DNA of 64,000 bases from UMGS1312 sp964631595. GTDB taxonomy: Bacteria > Bacillota > Clostridia > Oscillospirales > CAG-272. Shown one piece after another: positions 48,796-57,349 of this stretch. The stretch lies in NCBI GenBank assembly GCA_964631595.1, contig CAZVXL010000007.1, positions 1 through 64,000 of the forward strand, in the 5' to 3' direction. Under the pieces are notes generated by a model. That model was not told the DNA's origin and did no database searches. It saw only the letters and a program-made list of their open reading frames with translations. Numbering within the stretch: the first letter of the stretch is position 1; each line of letters starts with the position of its first letter. Made by a program: the position numbers and the translations under genes.

Positions 48796-51027
48796 ATGGC
48801 AAGAAAAAAGAAACCCGAGATAAAAGAGATAGTTGAAGCGGAGATAAAGGATCAGCTTATAACCGATACGATCGAGACAAACTTCATGCCGTACGCCATG
48901 AGTGTTATCGTGTCGCGTGCGATCCCCGAGATAGACGGCTTCAAGCCCTCACACAGAAAGCTCCTCTATACCATGTATAAAATGGGGCTTCTCACCGGAG
49001 GGCTCACCAAATCCGCGAATATCGTAGGTCAGACGATGAAGCTCAACCCGCACGGCGATATGGCGATATACGAGACCATGGTGCGCCTTACGAGGGGTAA
49101 TGAGGCTCTGCTGCATCCGTTTGTTGAGTCCAAGGGCTCCTTCGGCAAGCAGTACAGCCGCGATATGGCATTTGCCGCTCCGCGTTATACGGAGGCAAAG
49201 CTTGCGCCGATCTGCGCCGAAATATTCAACGGAATAGATAAGAACGCGGTCGATATGATCCCGAACTATGATAATACCATGACCGAGCCGTCGCTTCTTC
49301 CCACGACCTTCCCGAACATTCTCGTGTCTCCCAATATGGGTATTGCCGTCGGAATCGCCTCGCAGATATGCTCCTTCAATCTCGGAGAGGTGTGCGACGG
49401 TACCATCCAGCTTCTCCGTCATCCAAATACCAATGCGGAGAGAATGCTTGATATCATAAAGGCTCCCGATTTCAGCGGAGGCGGATATCTTGTATACGAG
49501 AGAGAAAAGCTGCTTGAGATCTACAAGACCGGCAGAGGAAGCTTTACTCTGCGTGCAAGATACAGCTACGATAAGGCAAATAACTGCATTGATATACTTC
49601 AGATACCGTATTCCACCTCGATCGAGCAGATAATGAGCAAGGTCATGGAGCTTGTTAAGGATGGAAAGCTGAGGGAGATCACCGATTTCAGAGATGAGAT
49701 CGACAAATCCGGCTTCAAGCTCACGCTTGATCTCAAAAACGGCGTGGATCCCGATCAGCTCATGGCAAAGCTGTTCCGCAATACCACGCTTCAGGACACC
49801 TTCTCCTGTAATTTTAACGTTCTTATAAACGGATCCCCGAGACAGCTCGGTATCGTTGATATATTGAAGGAATGGATAGTATTCCGCGTTGAATGTGTGC
49901 GGCGTGAGCTTTCCTTCGATCTTGCAAAGAAAAAGGAGAAGCTTCATCTCCTGCGAGCTCTCGGAAAGATACTGCTTGATATAGATAAAGCAATAAAGAT
50001 CATAAGGGAGACCGAGAAGGAATCGGATGTAGTGCCGAGACTTATGGAGGGCTTCCGTATCGACAGCGTACAGGCGGAATTTATCGCGGAGATAAAGCTC
50101 CGTCACCTCAACCGCGAATATATTATAACGAGGATAAAGGAAATAGAGGCTCTGCAGGGTGAGATAGCTGAGCTTGAGGAGATACTTGCCGACGAGCTCA
50201 AGATAAAGGCTGTCATTATTAAGCAGCTTCAGGAGATAAAGGCGAAGTATGCCATACCGAGAAAAACGAGACTCATAGATCCCGCCGATATCGTCGAGGA
50301 GATACAGAGCGACGAGGCGGAGAGCTACGACTGCCGTATCATTCTTACGGAGCAGGGCTATTTCAAGAAGATCACGATGGCTTCTCTGAAGCGGAGCGAG
50401 GATCACCGCTTCAAGGAGGGCGACAGGATCCGAAACAGCTACGATACGGACAATCTTGCCGAGCTTATGGTATTCTCCGACAAGTGCAGATGCTATAAGG
50501 CAAAGGCAGACGATTTCGAGCCGGTGAAGGCGTCGCTTCTCGGAGATTATCTCCCCGCAAAGCTCGGCTTCGACGATGATGAAAAAGCGATAATGCTCCA
50601 CGCCTACAAGCAGATAGATGAGAGCGATAACGTGATATTCATTTTCGAGAACGGAAAGGGAGTCAGAGTGCCTCTCAATTCGTACGTAACGAAGGGCAAC
50701 AGACGCCGCCTGACTGGCGCATATTCCGATTCCTCACCCATAGTCGGCGTGATCTTCGAAAAGGAGCCGACAGAGCTTCTTCTTCACAGCACGGACGACA
50801 GGGCGATACTGATAAAATCGACCCTTATCCCGCAAAAGACTACAAGGACAGCGTCTGGAGTACAGCTCATGAACCTCAAAAAGGGACAGAAGCTTGACCG
50901 CGTGCTTATCGGTGACGATATTGCCACAGCGGGCGATATTTCGAAGTGCAGAAAGATAAAGATTCCGGCGGCAGGCTCACCGATCACCTCGGGGGACGGA
51001 GGACAGCTTGCCTTCGGCGAACAGTGA
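48796..51027 (+). CDS. ParC-like DNA topoisomerase subunit A
   Basis: A type IIA topoisomerase A subunit of 743 residues: N-terminal winged-helix and tower domains with FKPSHRKLLYTMYKMG, LNPHGDMAIYETMVRLT (84-100), GSFGKQYSRDMAFAAPRYTEAKL with the catalytic Tyr131, the coiled-coil region and a shortened beta-pinwheel C-domain (about 510-730) lacking the gyrase QRRGGKG box, which favours decatenase (topoisomerase IV) over gyrase. Position 89, matching the quinolone-contact Ser83, is Met, and Glu93 replaces the Asp87 position. No parE lies next to it. Confidence 0.9.
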   Translation: MARKKKPEIKEIVEAEIKDQLITDTIETNFMPYAMSVIVSRAIPEIDGFKPSHRKLLYTMYKMGLLTGGLTKSANIVGQTMKLNPHGDMAIYETMVRLTRGNEALLHPFVESKGSFGKQYSRDMAFAAPRYTEAKLAPICAEIFNGIDKNAVDMIPNYDNTMTEPSLLPTTFPNILVSPNMGIAVGIASQICSFNLGEVCDGTIQLLRHPNTNAERMLDIIKAPDFSGGGYLVYEREKLLEIYKTGRGSFTLRARYSYDKANNCIDILQIPYSTSIEQIMSKVMELVKDGKLREITDFRDEIDKSGFKLTLDLKNGVDPDQLMAKLFRNTTLQDTFSCNFNVLINGSPRQLGIVDILKEWIVFRVECVRRELSFDLAKKKEKLHLLRALGKILLDIDKAIKIIRETEKESDVVPRLMEGFRIDSVQAEFIAEIKLRHLNREYIITRIKEIEALQGEIAELEEILADELKIKAVIIKQLQEIKAKYAIPRKTRLIDPADIVEEIQSDEAESYDCRIILTEQGYFKKITMASLKRSEDHRFKEGDRIRNSYDTDNLAELMVFSDKCRCYKAKADDFEPVKASLLGDYLPAKLGFDDDEKAIMLHAYKQIDESDNVIFIFENGKGVRVPLNSYVTKGNRRRLTGAYSDSSPIVGVIFEKEPTELLLHSTDDRAILIKSTLIPQKTTRTASGVQLMNLKKGQKLDRVLIGDDIATAGDISKCRKIKIPAAGSPITSGDGGQLAFGEQ

Positions 51028-51053
51028 TACCCCGAAATGCAAAGGAGCAAACC

Positions 51054-51656
51054 ATGAAAAAAGATAAAAAGCTGAAGATTGCCGTCATCGCGGCGGCTGT
51101 TGCGATAGCGGGCACGGTTACCGTGTACGCCGCATACGATTCCTCAAAGGATCCGCTCGTATCGCTCAGCTATCTTTCCGATATTTTCAAGCCCACTGTC
51201 AAGGATGAGCTTTACGCAAAGCTTGCGAATGACCTTGAATATACAATGAAGACCGATTTCAAGTCACAGCTCTCCGAGGAGCTCGGTGCCATCATTGACG
51301 AAAAGAGCAACGAGATCCGAGGTGACCTTGAGCAGAGCTATTCCGAAACGCTTGATGCGCTCAGAAGCAAGCTTGACGCACTGTCGAATGAATACGAGGT
51401 CGTAGTGCTCGAGGCGGGACAGAGGCTCACCGCCGATGCCGCCTGCGATATCGTGCTTCTCACCGGCGGCGGTACAGTGAGATGTGCCGACACCGAGAGC
51501 GGCATCATCGACTGCACGGACGGGATCATTCTCTATGACGGTCAGAGCATCCCCGCGTGTCATAAGCTTCTCGTCCCCGATAACGGAGACGGCAGAGGTA
51601 TTACCGCGACCGCGAGAACGGAGCTTCTTGTGAAGGGAGGCTATACCGTTGGCTGA
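51054..51656 (+). CDS. Secreted or membrane-anchored protein of unknown function
   Basis: A 200-residue protein. It has a short basic start, one hydrophobic segment at about 10-27 (VIAAAVAIAGTVTVYAAY) that is either a signal peptide or anchor, then a helical stretch at about 45-115 rich in Glu/Lys/Leu with coiled-coil character, and a beta-rich C-terminal half with LEAGQRLTADAACDIVLLTGGG and TARTELLVKGGY. I do not recognise a family. AAAGGAG precedes the ATG. Its last eight bases overlap the SpoIID-like gene, which suggests the two work together outside the membrane (inferred). Confidence 0.8.
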   Translation: MKKDKKLKIAVIAAAVAIAGTVTVYAAYDSSKDPLVSLSYLSDIFKPTVKDELYAKLANDLEYTMKTDFKSQLSEELGAIIDEKSNEIRGDLEQSYSETLDALRSKLDALSNEYEVVVLEAGQRLTADAACDIVLLTGGGTVRCADTESGIIDCTDGIILYDGQSIPACHKLLVPDNGDGRGITATARTELLVKGGYTVG

Positions 51657-53505
51657 GAATAAGGGAAAGGGCAGGGAGAACCGTGCAACACGCGCCGCAA
51701 GACTGATCTGTTTGATCCTTGTTATACTCATGCTTCTCGGTACCGCATCCACCGCGATCCTGTTTTTGCTTGCCTCACGCACCGTGACCTCTGCGGCGGG
51801 ATATACGGAGCCCACCGTCAGTATCGGTATCAAATACGGCAGCAGTGCCACAAGCAGCTTCCGCACATATTCGGATACCTGTTATACTCTCCTGTCCCAA
51901 AGACCGGACGGCGACAGATCCTCCGTAAAGCTCGGAAATGTCTCCGAGAAGGTGCTCATAGTCGCACCCCACGACAATCTTGCCGTGAGCGGCACGGGCT
52001 TTGAGAGCGCGACCGAGAACATCACCGTCGGCGGCTATCGCATCGACATATCGAAGGACTATGCGACCTTTGATGAGGCTGAGAGTGCGGCGAGAAACAT
52101 TGCCGCTAACGGCTATCAGGCGTTTCCCGCTTATATCGGCGGAGTATTTCGCGTAAGAGTCGGAAATTTTGCCACCTTTGATGCCGCGGAGTATTCGATG
52201 TACCATGTTTCCTCCGTTGCGGGCGAAGCCGTGAGCATCTCCGCACCCTCCGCGAGCGGCGTCAGCGTTATTACGCCGGAGGGGCTTTTGAAGTTCGAAT
52301 TCGATAACGGAAGTGCGACATACCTAGGCCTTTGCCCCGCGGGGGAGGGCGGGGCGTACCTGCGTACCGATAACAGCTATATCTACGAGGGCGTATTCAT
52401 GTACAGGCGCGACGGCACCTATATATCCGTTATAAACATGCTCGGGCTTGAGACGTATATCGAGGGAGTTCTCCCGTACGAGATCAGCTCATCGTGGCAT
52501 ATAGAGGCACAAAAGGCGTTTGCCGTTGCCGCAAGATCCTATGCAATGGGAAATATCGGAAAGCACAGCTATTCCTACGGCTTCGATCTGTGCTCATCGA
52601 CGAACTGTCAGGTGTATAAGGGTGCCGGCGGCGTCACCGAGACCGTAAAGAAGGCGGTAGCAGATACCGCCGGACAGGTGCTTGAATACAACGGCAAAAC
52701 AGCAACTCTTTATTATTCCTCAAGCACGGGCGGCTGTACGGTCAGCGCCGAGGATTGCTGGGGAGGCAGTACCGCCGCGTATCTTCAAGCGGTGGATACA
52801 CCGTGGGAGAGGTATACCGAATACGGTAACGGGCTCTGGAGCGCGGAGGTAACTCCCACCGAGCTTTGTGCATATCTTAGAGATAAAGGATATACCACCC
52901 TCACCGACAGTATCGCATCTGTCACCGTGACGGAATATGCCGAAAATTCGACCTACGTAAAGGAACTGCTGATAACCGATGTCCACGGTAACAGCGTATC
53001 GCTTAAAAACACCGATAAAATACGTACAACTCTCTCAAAATACCTGAAAAGCGCCAACTTCACCGTCGGAAAGGGCAGTACCACACGCGTGGAGACCACC
53101 GTCACACAGAGCAGTGATGTACAGCCGTACAGTGTGCTTGATATGTCATCGTTTAATATATTCACCTCTCTCGGAAAGGTGCTTTTTGAAGGAATCGAGA
53201 AGCCGAGGGTAGCCACGGGCTCGGGTGAGACCGTGGTCGAGGGAGCAAGCGGATATGTTATCACGGCGGACAATGCGGCGGGCGGAGACCTTGTGCCCTC
53301 CGGCTACAGCACCGTGTATGAAAATAAGACTCTCACCGCCGCCGATTCCGAGAGCTTTATCTTTGCGGGAAAGGGCTGGGGACACGGAGTCGGACTCAGC
53401 CAGTACGGAACGAAGGATCTTGCGGAATTCGGATATACATACGACCGTATTCTTGCCGCATATGTTCCCGCTGCCGTTATCACGACAGTGTCGGAGCTCG
53501 GCTGA
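51649..53505 (+). CDS. SpoIID/LytB-domain protein with SPOR domain
   Basis: A 618-residue extracytoplasmic protein: anchor helix at about 17-42, a SPOR-like peptidoglycan-binding repeat at about 120-185 (YATFDEAESAARNIAANGYQ, RVRVGNFATFDAAEYSMYHV), and a SpoIID domain from about 240 to the end, with ETYIEGVLPYEISSSWHIEAQKAF (catalytic Glu in EVLP-type motif), ARSYAMGN, CSSTNCQVYKG, SSTGGCTVSAEDCWGG and GWGHGVGLSQYGTKDLAEFGY. SpoIID proteins are lytic transglycosylases that cut denuded glycans during engulfment; this one is nearly twice the size of the classic form. It starts with TTG, eight bases after GGGAGG. Confidence 0.9.
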   Translation: MAENKGKGRENRATRAARLICLILVILMLLGTASTAILFLLASRTVTSAAGYTEPTVSIGIKYGSSATSSFRTYSDTCYTLLSQRPDGDRSSVKLGNVSEKVLIVAPHDNLAVSGTGFESATENITVGGYRIDISKDYATFDEAESAARNIAANGYQAFPAYIGGVFRVRVGNFATFDAAEYSMYHVSSVAGEAVSISAPSASGVSVITPEGLLKFEFDNGSATYLGLCPAGEGGAYLRTDNSYIYEGVFMYRRDGTYISVINMLGLETYIEGVLPYEISSSWHIEAQKAFAVAARSYAMGNIGKHSYSYGFDLCSSTNCQVYKGAGGVTETVKKAVADTAGQVLEYNGKTATLYYSSSTGGCTVSAEDCWGGSTAAYLQAVDTPWERYTEYGNGLWSAEVTPTELCAYLRDKGYTTLTDSIASVTVTEYAENSTYVKELLITDVHGNSVSLKNTDKIRTTLSKYLKSANFTVGKGSTTRVETTVTQSSDVQPYSVLDMSSFNIFTSLGKVLFEGIEKPRVATGSGETVVEGASGYVITADNAAGGDLVPSGYSTVYENKTLTAADSESFIFAGKGWGHGVGLSQYGTKDLAEFGYTYDRILAAYVPAAVITTVSELG

Positions 53506-53533
53506 CGCTTTAACTTCCTCGGAGGATTACCGA

Positions 53534-54766
53534 TTGAACAACAAACTCACTCATAAAAACACACTCACCGCCTGCTACCTCGGATATATCACGCAGGCTA
53601 TCGTCGTAAATCTCGCACCGATCTTTTTCGTCATCTTCAAGGACAGCTACGGGCTTGACAACAGTCAGATAGGAACTATCGTCTTCGTGCTGTTCGTAAC
53701 ACAGCTCATGATAGATATCGCCTCGGCATGGTTCGTAGACCGTCTCGGCTTCCGAGGCTGTGCGGTCACGGCAAATCTTGCCGCCGCAACGGGACTTCTC
53801 CTTCTCGGAATTCTTCCCCGAGTAATGCAGAGCTATCCCGCCATTATGATATCCATCGTAATAAGCGCCGTCGGCGCAGGCATCATCGAGGTCATAATAA
53901 GCCCGATAGTCGATCTTCTGCCCGCCGATTCCAAATCCTCCGCCATGAGCCTCCTGCACTCCTTTTACTGCTGGGGACAGGTCGCCGTTGTGGCGGTATC
54001 CACCCTCCTACTTGCCGTTATCGGGGGCGAACATTGGTATATCATACCGATACTGTGGCTTACAGTCCCCGTGATAGATGCGGTGCTTTTCAGTATGGTG
54101 CCGCTTCCCGAGCCGGTAAACGAGATGGATGGCAATACCGCGAAAAGCATATACCGAACGCGTCATTTCGCGCTTGCCGCATTTATCATGTTTTCTGCGG
54201 CAATGGCAGAGCTTTCCATGTCCCAGTGGGCATCGTATTTTGCGGAGCGCGGACTCGGTATAAATAAGGTCGCGGGTGACCTTCTCGGCCCGTGTATGTT
54301 CGGCGTGTTCATGGCGATAGGCAGAACCGTTTACGGTATATACGGAACTAAGTGGAAGCTTACAAGGGTACTCACGGGCTGTGCTCTCATATGCTCCGTC
54401 GGGTATCTTCTCACGGTCTTTAGCCCAATTCCGGTGCTCTCCCTCATGGGCTGCGGCATTTCCGGACTCGGCGTGAGCCTGATGTGGCCGGGCGCTCTCA
54501 GCCTCACCTCCGCCAAATTCCCGAGCGGCGGCACAAGGCTGTTCGCGATCCTTGCGCTGTTCGGTGATATCGGCTGCTCGGTCGGCCCTTGGCTTACGGG
54601 CATTGTATCCGATATCTCCTCACGTATGCCGTTTATGACGGCTCTGTCCGAGAATACCGGACTCGGAGCAGATCAGCTTGCCATCAAAGCCGGGCTTCTG
54701 CTGATAAGCATTTTCCCGATAGCCGCCGTATTTGTTATACGCGCCTTCGGCAGAGAGAAAAAATAA
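53534..54766 (+). CDS. MFS transporter
   Basis: A 410-residue major facilitator with about 12 helices: first helix TACYLGYITQAIVVNLAPI, then SWFVDRLGFRG at the loop 2-3 signature, a central loop around residue 200, and GGTRLFAILALFGDIGCSVGP in the second half. The lack of charged pairs in the first helix and the sequence tone resemble sugar/fucose-permease-like MFS members, but the substrate is unknown. The open frame extends 100 codons upstream into spoIID; I chose the TTG with GGAGG eight bases before it because the upstream part is not MFS-like. Confidence 0.85.
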   Translation: MNNKLTHKNTLTACYLGYITQAIVVNLAPIFFVIFKDSYGLDNSQIGTIVFVLFVTQLMIDIASAWFVDRLGFRGCAVTANLAAATGLLLLGILPRVMQSYPAIMISIVISAVGAGIIEVIISPIVDLLPADSKSSAMSLLHSFYCWGQVAVVAVSTLLLAVIGGEHWYIIPILWLTVPVIDAVLFSMVPLPEPVNEMDGNTAKSIYRTRHFALAAFIMFSAAMAELSMSQWASYFAERGLGINKVAGDLLGPCMFGVFMAIGRTVYGIYGTKWKLTRVLTGCALICSVGYLLTVFSPIPVLSLMGCGISGLGVSLMWPGALSLTSAKFPSGGTRLFAILALFGDIGCSVGPWLTGIVSDISSRMPFMTALSENTGLGADQLAIKAGLLLISIFPIAAVFVIRAFGREKK

Positions 54767-54790
54767 TTTGCCGATAATGGAGGATGTATA

Positions 54791-55621
54791 TTGAAAAAGA
54801 CTGAGAAAAAGGGATTTTTCAGATTCCTTTCAAATGAATTTCGCGATCATAAGCTCACGTTTTCCGTGTATATAGTGCTTCGCATGATAGTGATCGCGTT
54901 TATAGTTGTGTCTATCCTCAGAGGAAACTGGGAGAACGTGTTCACCTGCTTCCTCACTCTCGCACTCCTGCTGATACCGGCATTTGTCGAGAGGAGCTTT
55001 AGGGTGAATCTCCCGAGCCTTCTTGAGGTCATAGTGCTTCTCTTTGTGTTTGCCGCCGAGATTCTCGGTGAGCTCAGGTGCTACTATATCAAATATCCTT
55101 ACTGGGATACGATGCTTCACACCATAAACGGCTTTATCTTTGCCGCCGCGGGCTTCGCTCTCGTCGATGTTCTCAACCGCAACGAGAAGATCAAGTTTTC
55201 GCTCAATCCCGCATATCTCGCCATCGTCGCATTTTGCTTTTCCATGACCGTAGGTGTGCTGTGGGAATTTTTCGAATACACCGCCGACTGTCTGTTCCTT
55301 ACCGATATGCAAAAGGATACGGTCATAAATACCATAGCCTCCGTATCGCTTGATCCCACCGGCTCAAATAAAGCTGTCGTTGTAAAGGAGATAACCGATG
55401 TCACCGTAAACGGCACCGGGCTTGGACTCGGCGGATACCTTGATATCGGACTTCACGATACCATGAAGGATCTCATGGTAAACTTTCTCGGAGCAGTTGT
55501 TTTCAGCATCATCGGCTATTTTTACGTAAAAAACAGAGGCAAGAAGAATTCCTTTGCCGCAATGTTCATTCCCACCTTGAAGAAAGATGACGGCGACAAG
55601 GCGGACGGCAATACCAAATAA
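54791..55621 (+). CDS. DUF2238/YjdF-like membrane protein
   Basis: A 276-residue protein with about seven hydrophobic segments. Typical stretches are YWDTMLHTINGFIFAAAGF, VGVLWEFFEYTAD and LHDTMKDLMVNFLGAVVFS, holding conserved His, Asp, Glu and Asn residues inside the membrane as in the DUF2238 (YjdF-like) family, whose function is not known. Start is a TTG with GGAGG upstream. It ends the coaE-to-here run and is followed by a strong terminator. Confidence 0.83.
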   Translation: MKKTEKKGFFRFLSNEFRDHKLTFSVYIVLRMIVIAFIVVSILRGNWENVFTCFLTLALLLIPAFVERSFRVNLPSLLEVIVLLFVFAAEILGELRCYYIKYPYWDTMLHTINGFIFAAAGFALVDVLNRNEKIKFSLNPAYLAIVAFCFSMTVGVLWEFFEYTADCLFLTDMQKDTVINTIASVSLDPTGSNKAVVVKEITDVTVNGTGLGLGGYLDIGLHDTMKDLMVNFLGAVVFSIIGYFYVKNRGKKNSFAAMFIPTLKKDDGDKADGNTK

Positions 55622-55633
55622 GATCACAAGCAG

Positions 55634-55677
55634 AGATGACCGACCTATGAGATAATAGGTCGGTCATCTCCTTTTTA
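55634..55677. terminator. Terminator ending the coaE operon (and sigF)
   Basis: A perfect 15-bp stem AGATGACCGACCTAT/ATAGGTCGGTCATCT with 6-base loop is followed by CCTTTTT on the plus strand. On the minus strand it also directly follows the sigF stop, with a weaker T-tail. Confidence 0.92.
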
Positions 55678-56400
55678 CTATACCGCAAGCTCTGCGCGGA
55701 GGGACTCGAAGATCTTCTTTTCCTCGCGGGATATCTTTACCTGTGTCAGACCGAGTATATCGGCGGTCTCCTTTTGCGACAGATCTCTGTAATACCGCAG
55801 TGTGACGATACTCCTCCAGAGAGGCGGGAGGCGTGTGAGACACTGCTTCAGCGCTATCATCTCAACCGAGTGATCTATCGAATCGTCCGTCGGTACCGTA
55901 TCCTCAAGCGTCAGCTCGCCGTCATCGGAAATAGTCTCCGAGAGAGATTGTACCGGTGTCGCCGCATCAATAGCCGCCGCCGCATCCGATATGTCCATTC
56001 CGCACATTTTGCACAGCTCAGTCAGGTGCGGCTCGGTTCCGTGCTGCTTCACGTAATCCTCCTTGCATCGCAGAAGGATCGCCGCCGAGCGCTTTTGAGC
56101 TCTGCTCACCTTCACGGGGCCGTCGTCTCTCAGAAATCTGCGGATCTCCCCGATTATGAGCGGGACGGCGTAGGTTGAAAACGATGTACCGCGCGAGAGA
56201 TCAAAGGTGCGTATCGCCCGCAGAAGACCTATAGAGCCTATTTGTACAAGATCCTCCGAGTCCGCGCCGCGCCCGAGAAATCTGCGTGAGAGCTTGTACA
56301 CAAGAGGTGCATTTGCCTCCATGAGACGTGTGACGGCATCGGCGTCTCCCTCCCTTGCAAGCCTCAGATTTTCCGCATTATCCATGTATGCGGGATGCAA
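55678..56400 (-). CDS. sigF: Forespore sigma factor SigF
   Basis: A 240-residue sigma-70 family sporulation factor: region 2 (LMEANAPLVYKLSRRFLGRG, EDLVQIGSIGLLRAIRTFD with the polymerase and -10 contacts, STYAVPLIIGEIRRFLRDDG), region 3 (SRAQKR...EPHLTELCKMCG) and region 4 with the helix-turn-helix QKETADILGLTQVKISREEKK. The order spoIIAA-spoIIAB-sigF identifies it as SigF rather than SigG. Start is a TTG with GGGGGTG upstream; an ATG five codons on has no ribosome site. SigF directs early forespore genes. Confidence 0.95.
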   Translation of the reverse strand: MHPAYMDNAENLRLAREGDADAVTRLMEANAPLVYKLSRRFLGRGADSEDLVQIGSIGLLRAIRTFDLSRGTSFSTYAVPLIIGEIRRFLRDDGPVKVSRAQKRSAAILLRCKEDYVKQHGTEPHLTELCKMCGMDISDAAAAIDAATPVQSLSETISDDGELTLEDTVPTDDSIDHSVEMIALKQCLTRLPPLWRSIVTLRYYRDLSQKETADILGLTQVKISREEKKIFESLRAELAV

Positions 56401-56414
56401 AATATCACCCCCGA

Positions 56415-56885
56415 TCAGTGATCATGTACATCCGCCTTGCCTATCCGACGGATCGGTGAGAGCTTTTTTGTCATAGTAACCTTTGTGCCCTTGCCGAGCG
56501 TCGATCTCACACTCAGCGTATCCGTAAAGCTCTCCATTATCGAAAAGCCCATGCCGCTTCGTTCGTTTTCGGCATCGGTCGTATACAGCGGCTCCATTGC
56601 GGCGGCTATGTCGGCAATGCCCGCGCCCCTGTCCCTTATTTCAATCCTGATAACTCTGTCGGGAAGCAGCTTCATCGCCATATGTATATCCCCGAATGAA
56701 TTCCTGTATCCGTGAACGATGCAGTTGGTCACTGCCTCCGATACGGCGCATTTCACATCCGCAAGCTCCTCCACGGTCGGATTGAGCTGTGCGAGAAAAA
56801 CTCCCGCAACAGCTCTTGCCACTCCCTCGTTTGCCGATAGCGAGGGGAGTGTCAGCGTGATCTCGTTTTGTGCTCTTGTCTTCAT
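56415..56885 (-). CDS. spoIIAB: Anti-sigma-F factor and kinase SpoIIAB
   Basis: A GHKL-type serine kinase of about 156 residues that binds SigF and phosphorylates SpoIIAA. ATP-site motifs: AVSEAVTNCIVHGYRN (about 47-62, N box), IEIRDRGAGIAD (G1) and SGMGFSIMESFTD (G2). The second of two adjacent ATGs has AAAGGA at a better distance. It lies 14 bases before sigF and 29 after spoIIAA. Confidence 0.96.
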   Translation of the reverse strand: MKTRAQNEITLTLPSLSANEGVARAVAGVFLAQLNPTVEELADVKCAVSEAVTNCIVHGYRNSFGDIHMAMKLLPDRVIRIEIRDRGAGIADIAAAMEPLYTTDAENERSGMGFSIMESFTDTLSVRSTLGKGTKVTMTKKLSPIRRIGKADVHDH

Positions 56886-56914
56886 CATCTGTCCTTTCTT
56901 CCGAATACGGAGCT

Positions 56915-57244
56915 TTATTTTCTGTCTATTCTTATGATCCTCTCGGCACCCGCCGCCGAAATTATTCTCTCGGCAGACGGTGAGGGATCCCTCACAGAGA
57001 AGCCGATCCCGAGCTTTGCCGAATTGTTGTACCTCCCGAGTATCAGCCCGAGCCCCGAGCTGTCCATAAAGCTTACGCCCGACAGATCGAGCACCAGCTT
57101 TTCCGGCAGTGCCTTTTCGACCTCATTGTCGATTGTGCATCTGACTGCCCGAGCGCCGTGATGATCTATTTCACCGCCGATGTGCGCCGTCAGACAGCCG
57201 TCGCTTTTTGTGAATTTTACTTCCGCCGTTTCCCGCAGCATCAT
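56915..57244 (-). CDS. spoIIAA: Anti-anti-sigma factor SpoIIAA
   Basis: A 109-residue STAS-domain protein that frees SigF by binding SpoIIAB when unphosphorylated. The phosphorylated serine (Ser58 in Bacillus) is Ser62 in FMDSSGLGLILGRYN; GGEIDHHGARAVR and LVLDLSGVSFM are typical STAS strands. First gene of the operon, with GGAGG five bases before the ATG. Confidence 0.96.
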   Translation of the reverse strand: MMLRETAEVKFTKSDGCLTAHIGGEIDHHGARAVRCTIDNEVEKALPEKLVLDLSGVSFMDSSGLGLILGRYNNSAKLGIGFSVRDPSPSAERIISAAGAERIIRIDRK

Positions 57245-57266
57245 TTTCTCCTCCGTTTTTTACTGT

Positions 57267-57300
57267 ATTTTACACCTCGACCGTCGAAAAATATGTCGAA
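57267..57300 (-). promoter_or_regulatory. Spo0A boxes and putative promoter of spoIIA
   Basis: Upstream of spoIIAA the plus strand carries TGTCGAA (57294-57300, a perfect 0A box) and CGTCGAA (57282-57288, one mismatch), 12 bases apart. A minus-strand -10-like TAAAAT lies at 57267-57272. Placed at about the -35 region, this matches direct Spo0A~P activation known for spoIIA and spoIIG. No clear SigH -35/-10 pair is evident. Confidence 0.6.
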
Positions 57301-57349
57301 GTGCATCGCTGAACACAATTTTTATAAATTGCCGGTGCCGTTTTTTCGG

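Noticed and set aside
48949..50601. 550-codon minus-strand frame
   Set aside because: Antisense shadow of the parC-like gene; Leu/Ile/Tyr-rich composition typical of such shadows.
53225..53533. N-terminal extension of the MFS frame
   Set aside because: It lies inside spoIID in another frame, is not hydrophobic, and a TTG with GGAGG follows.
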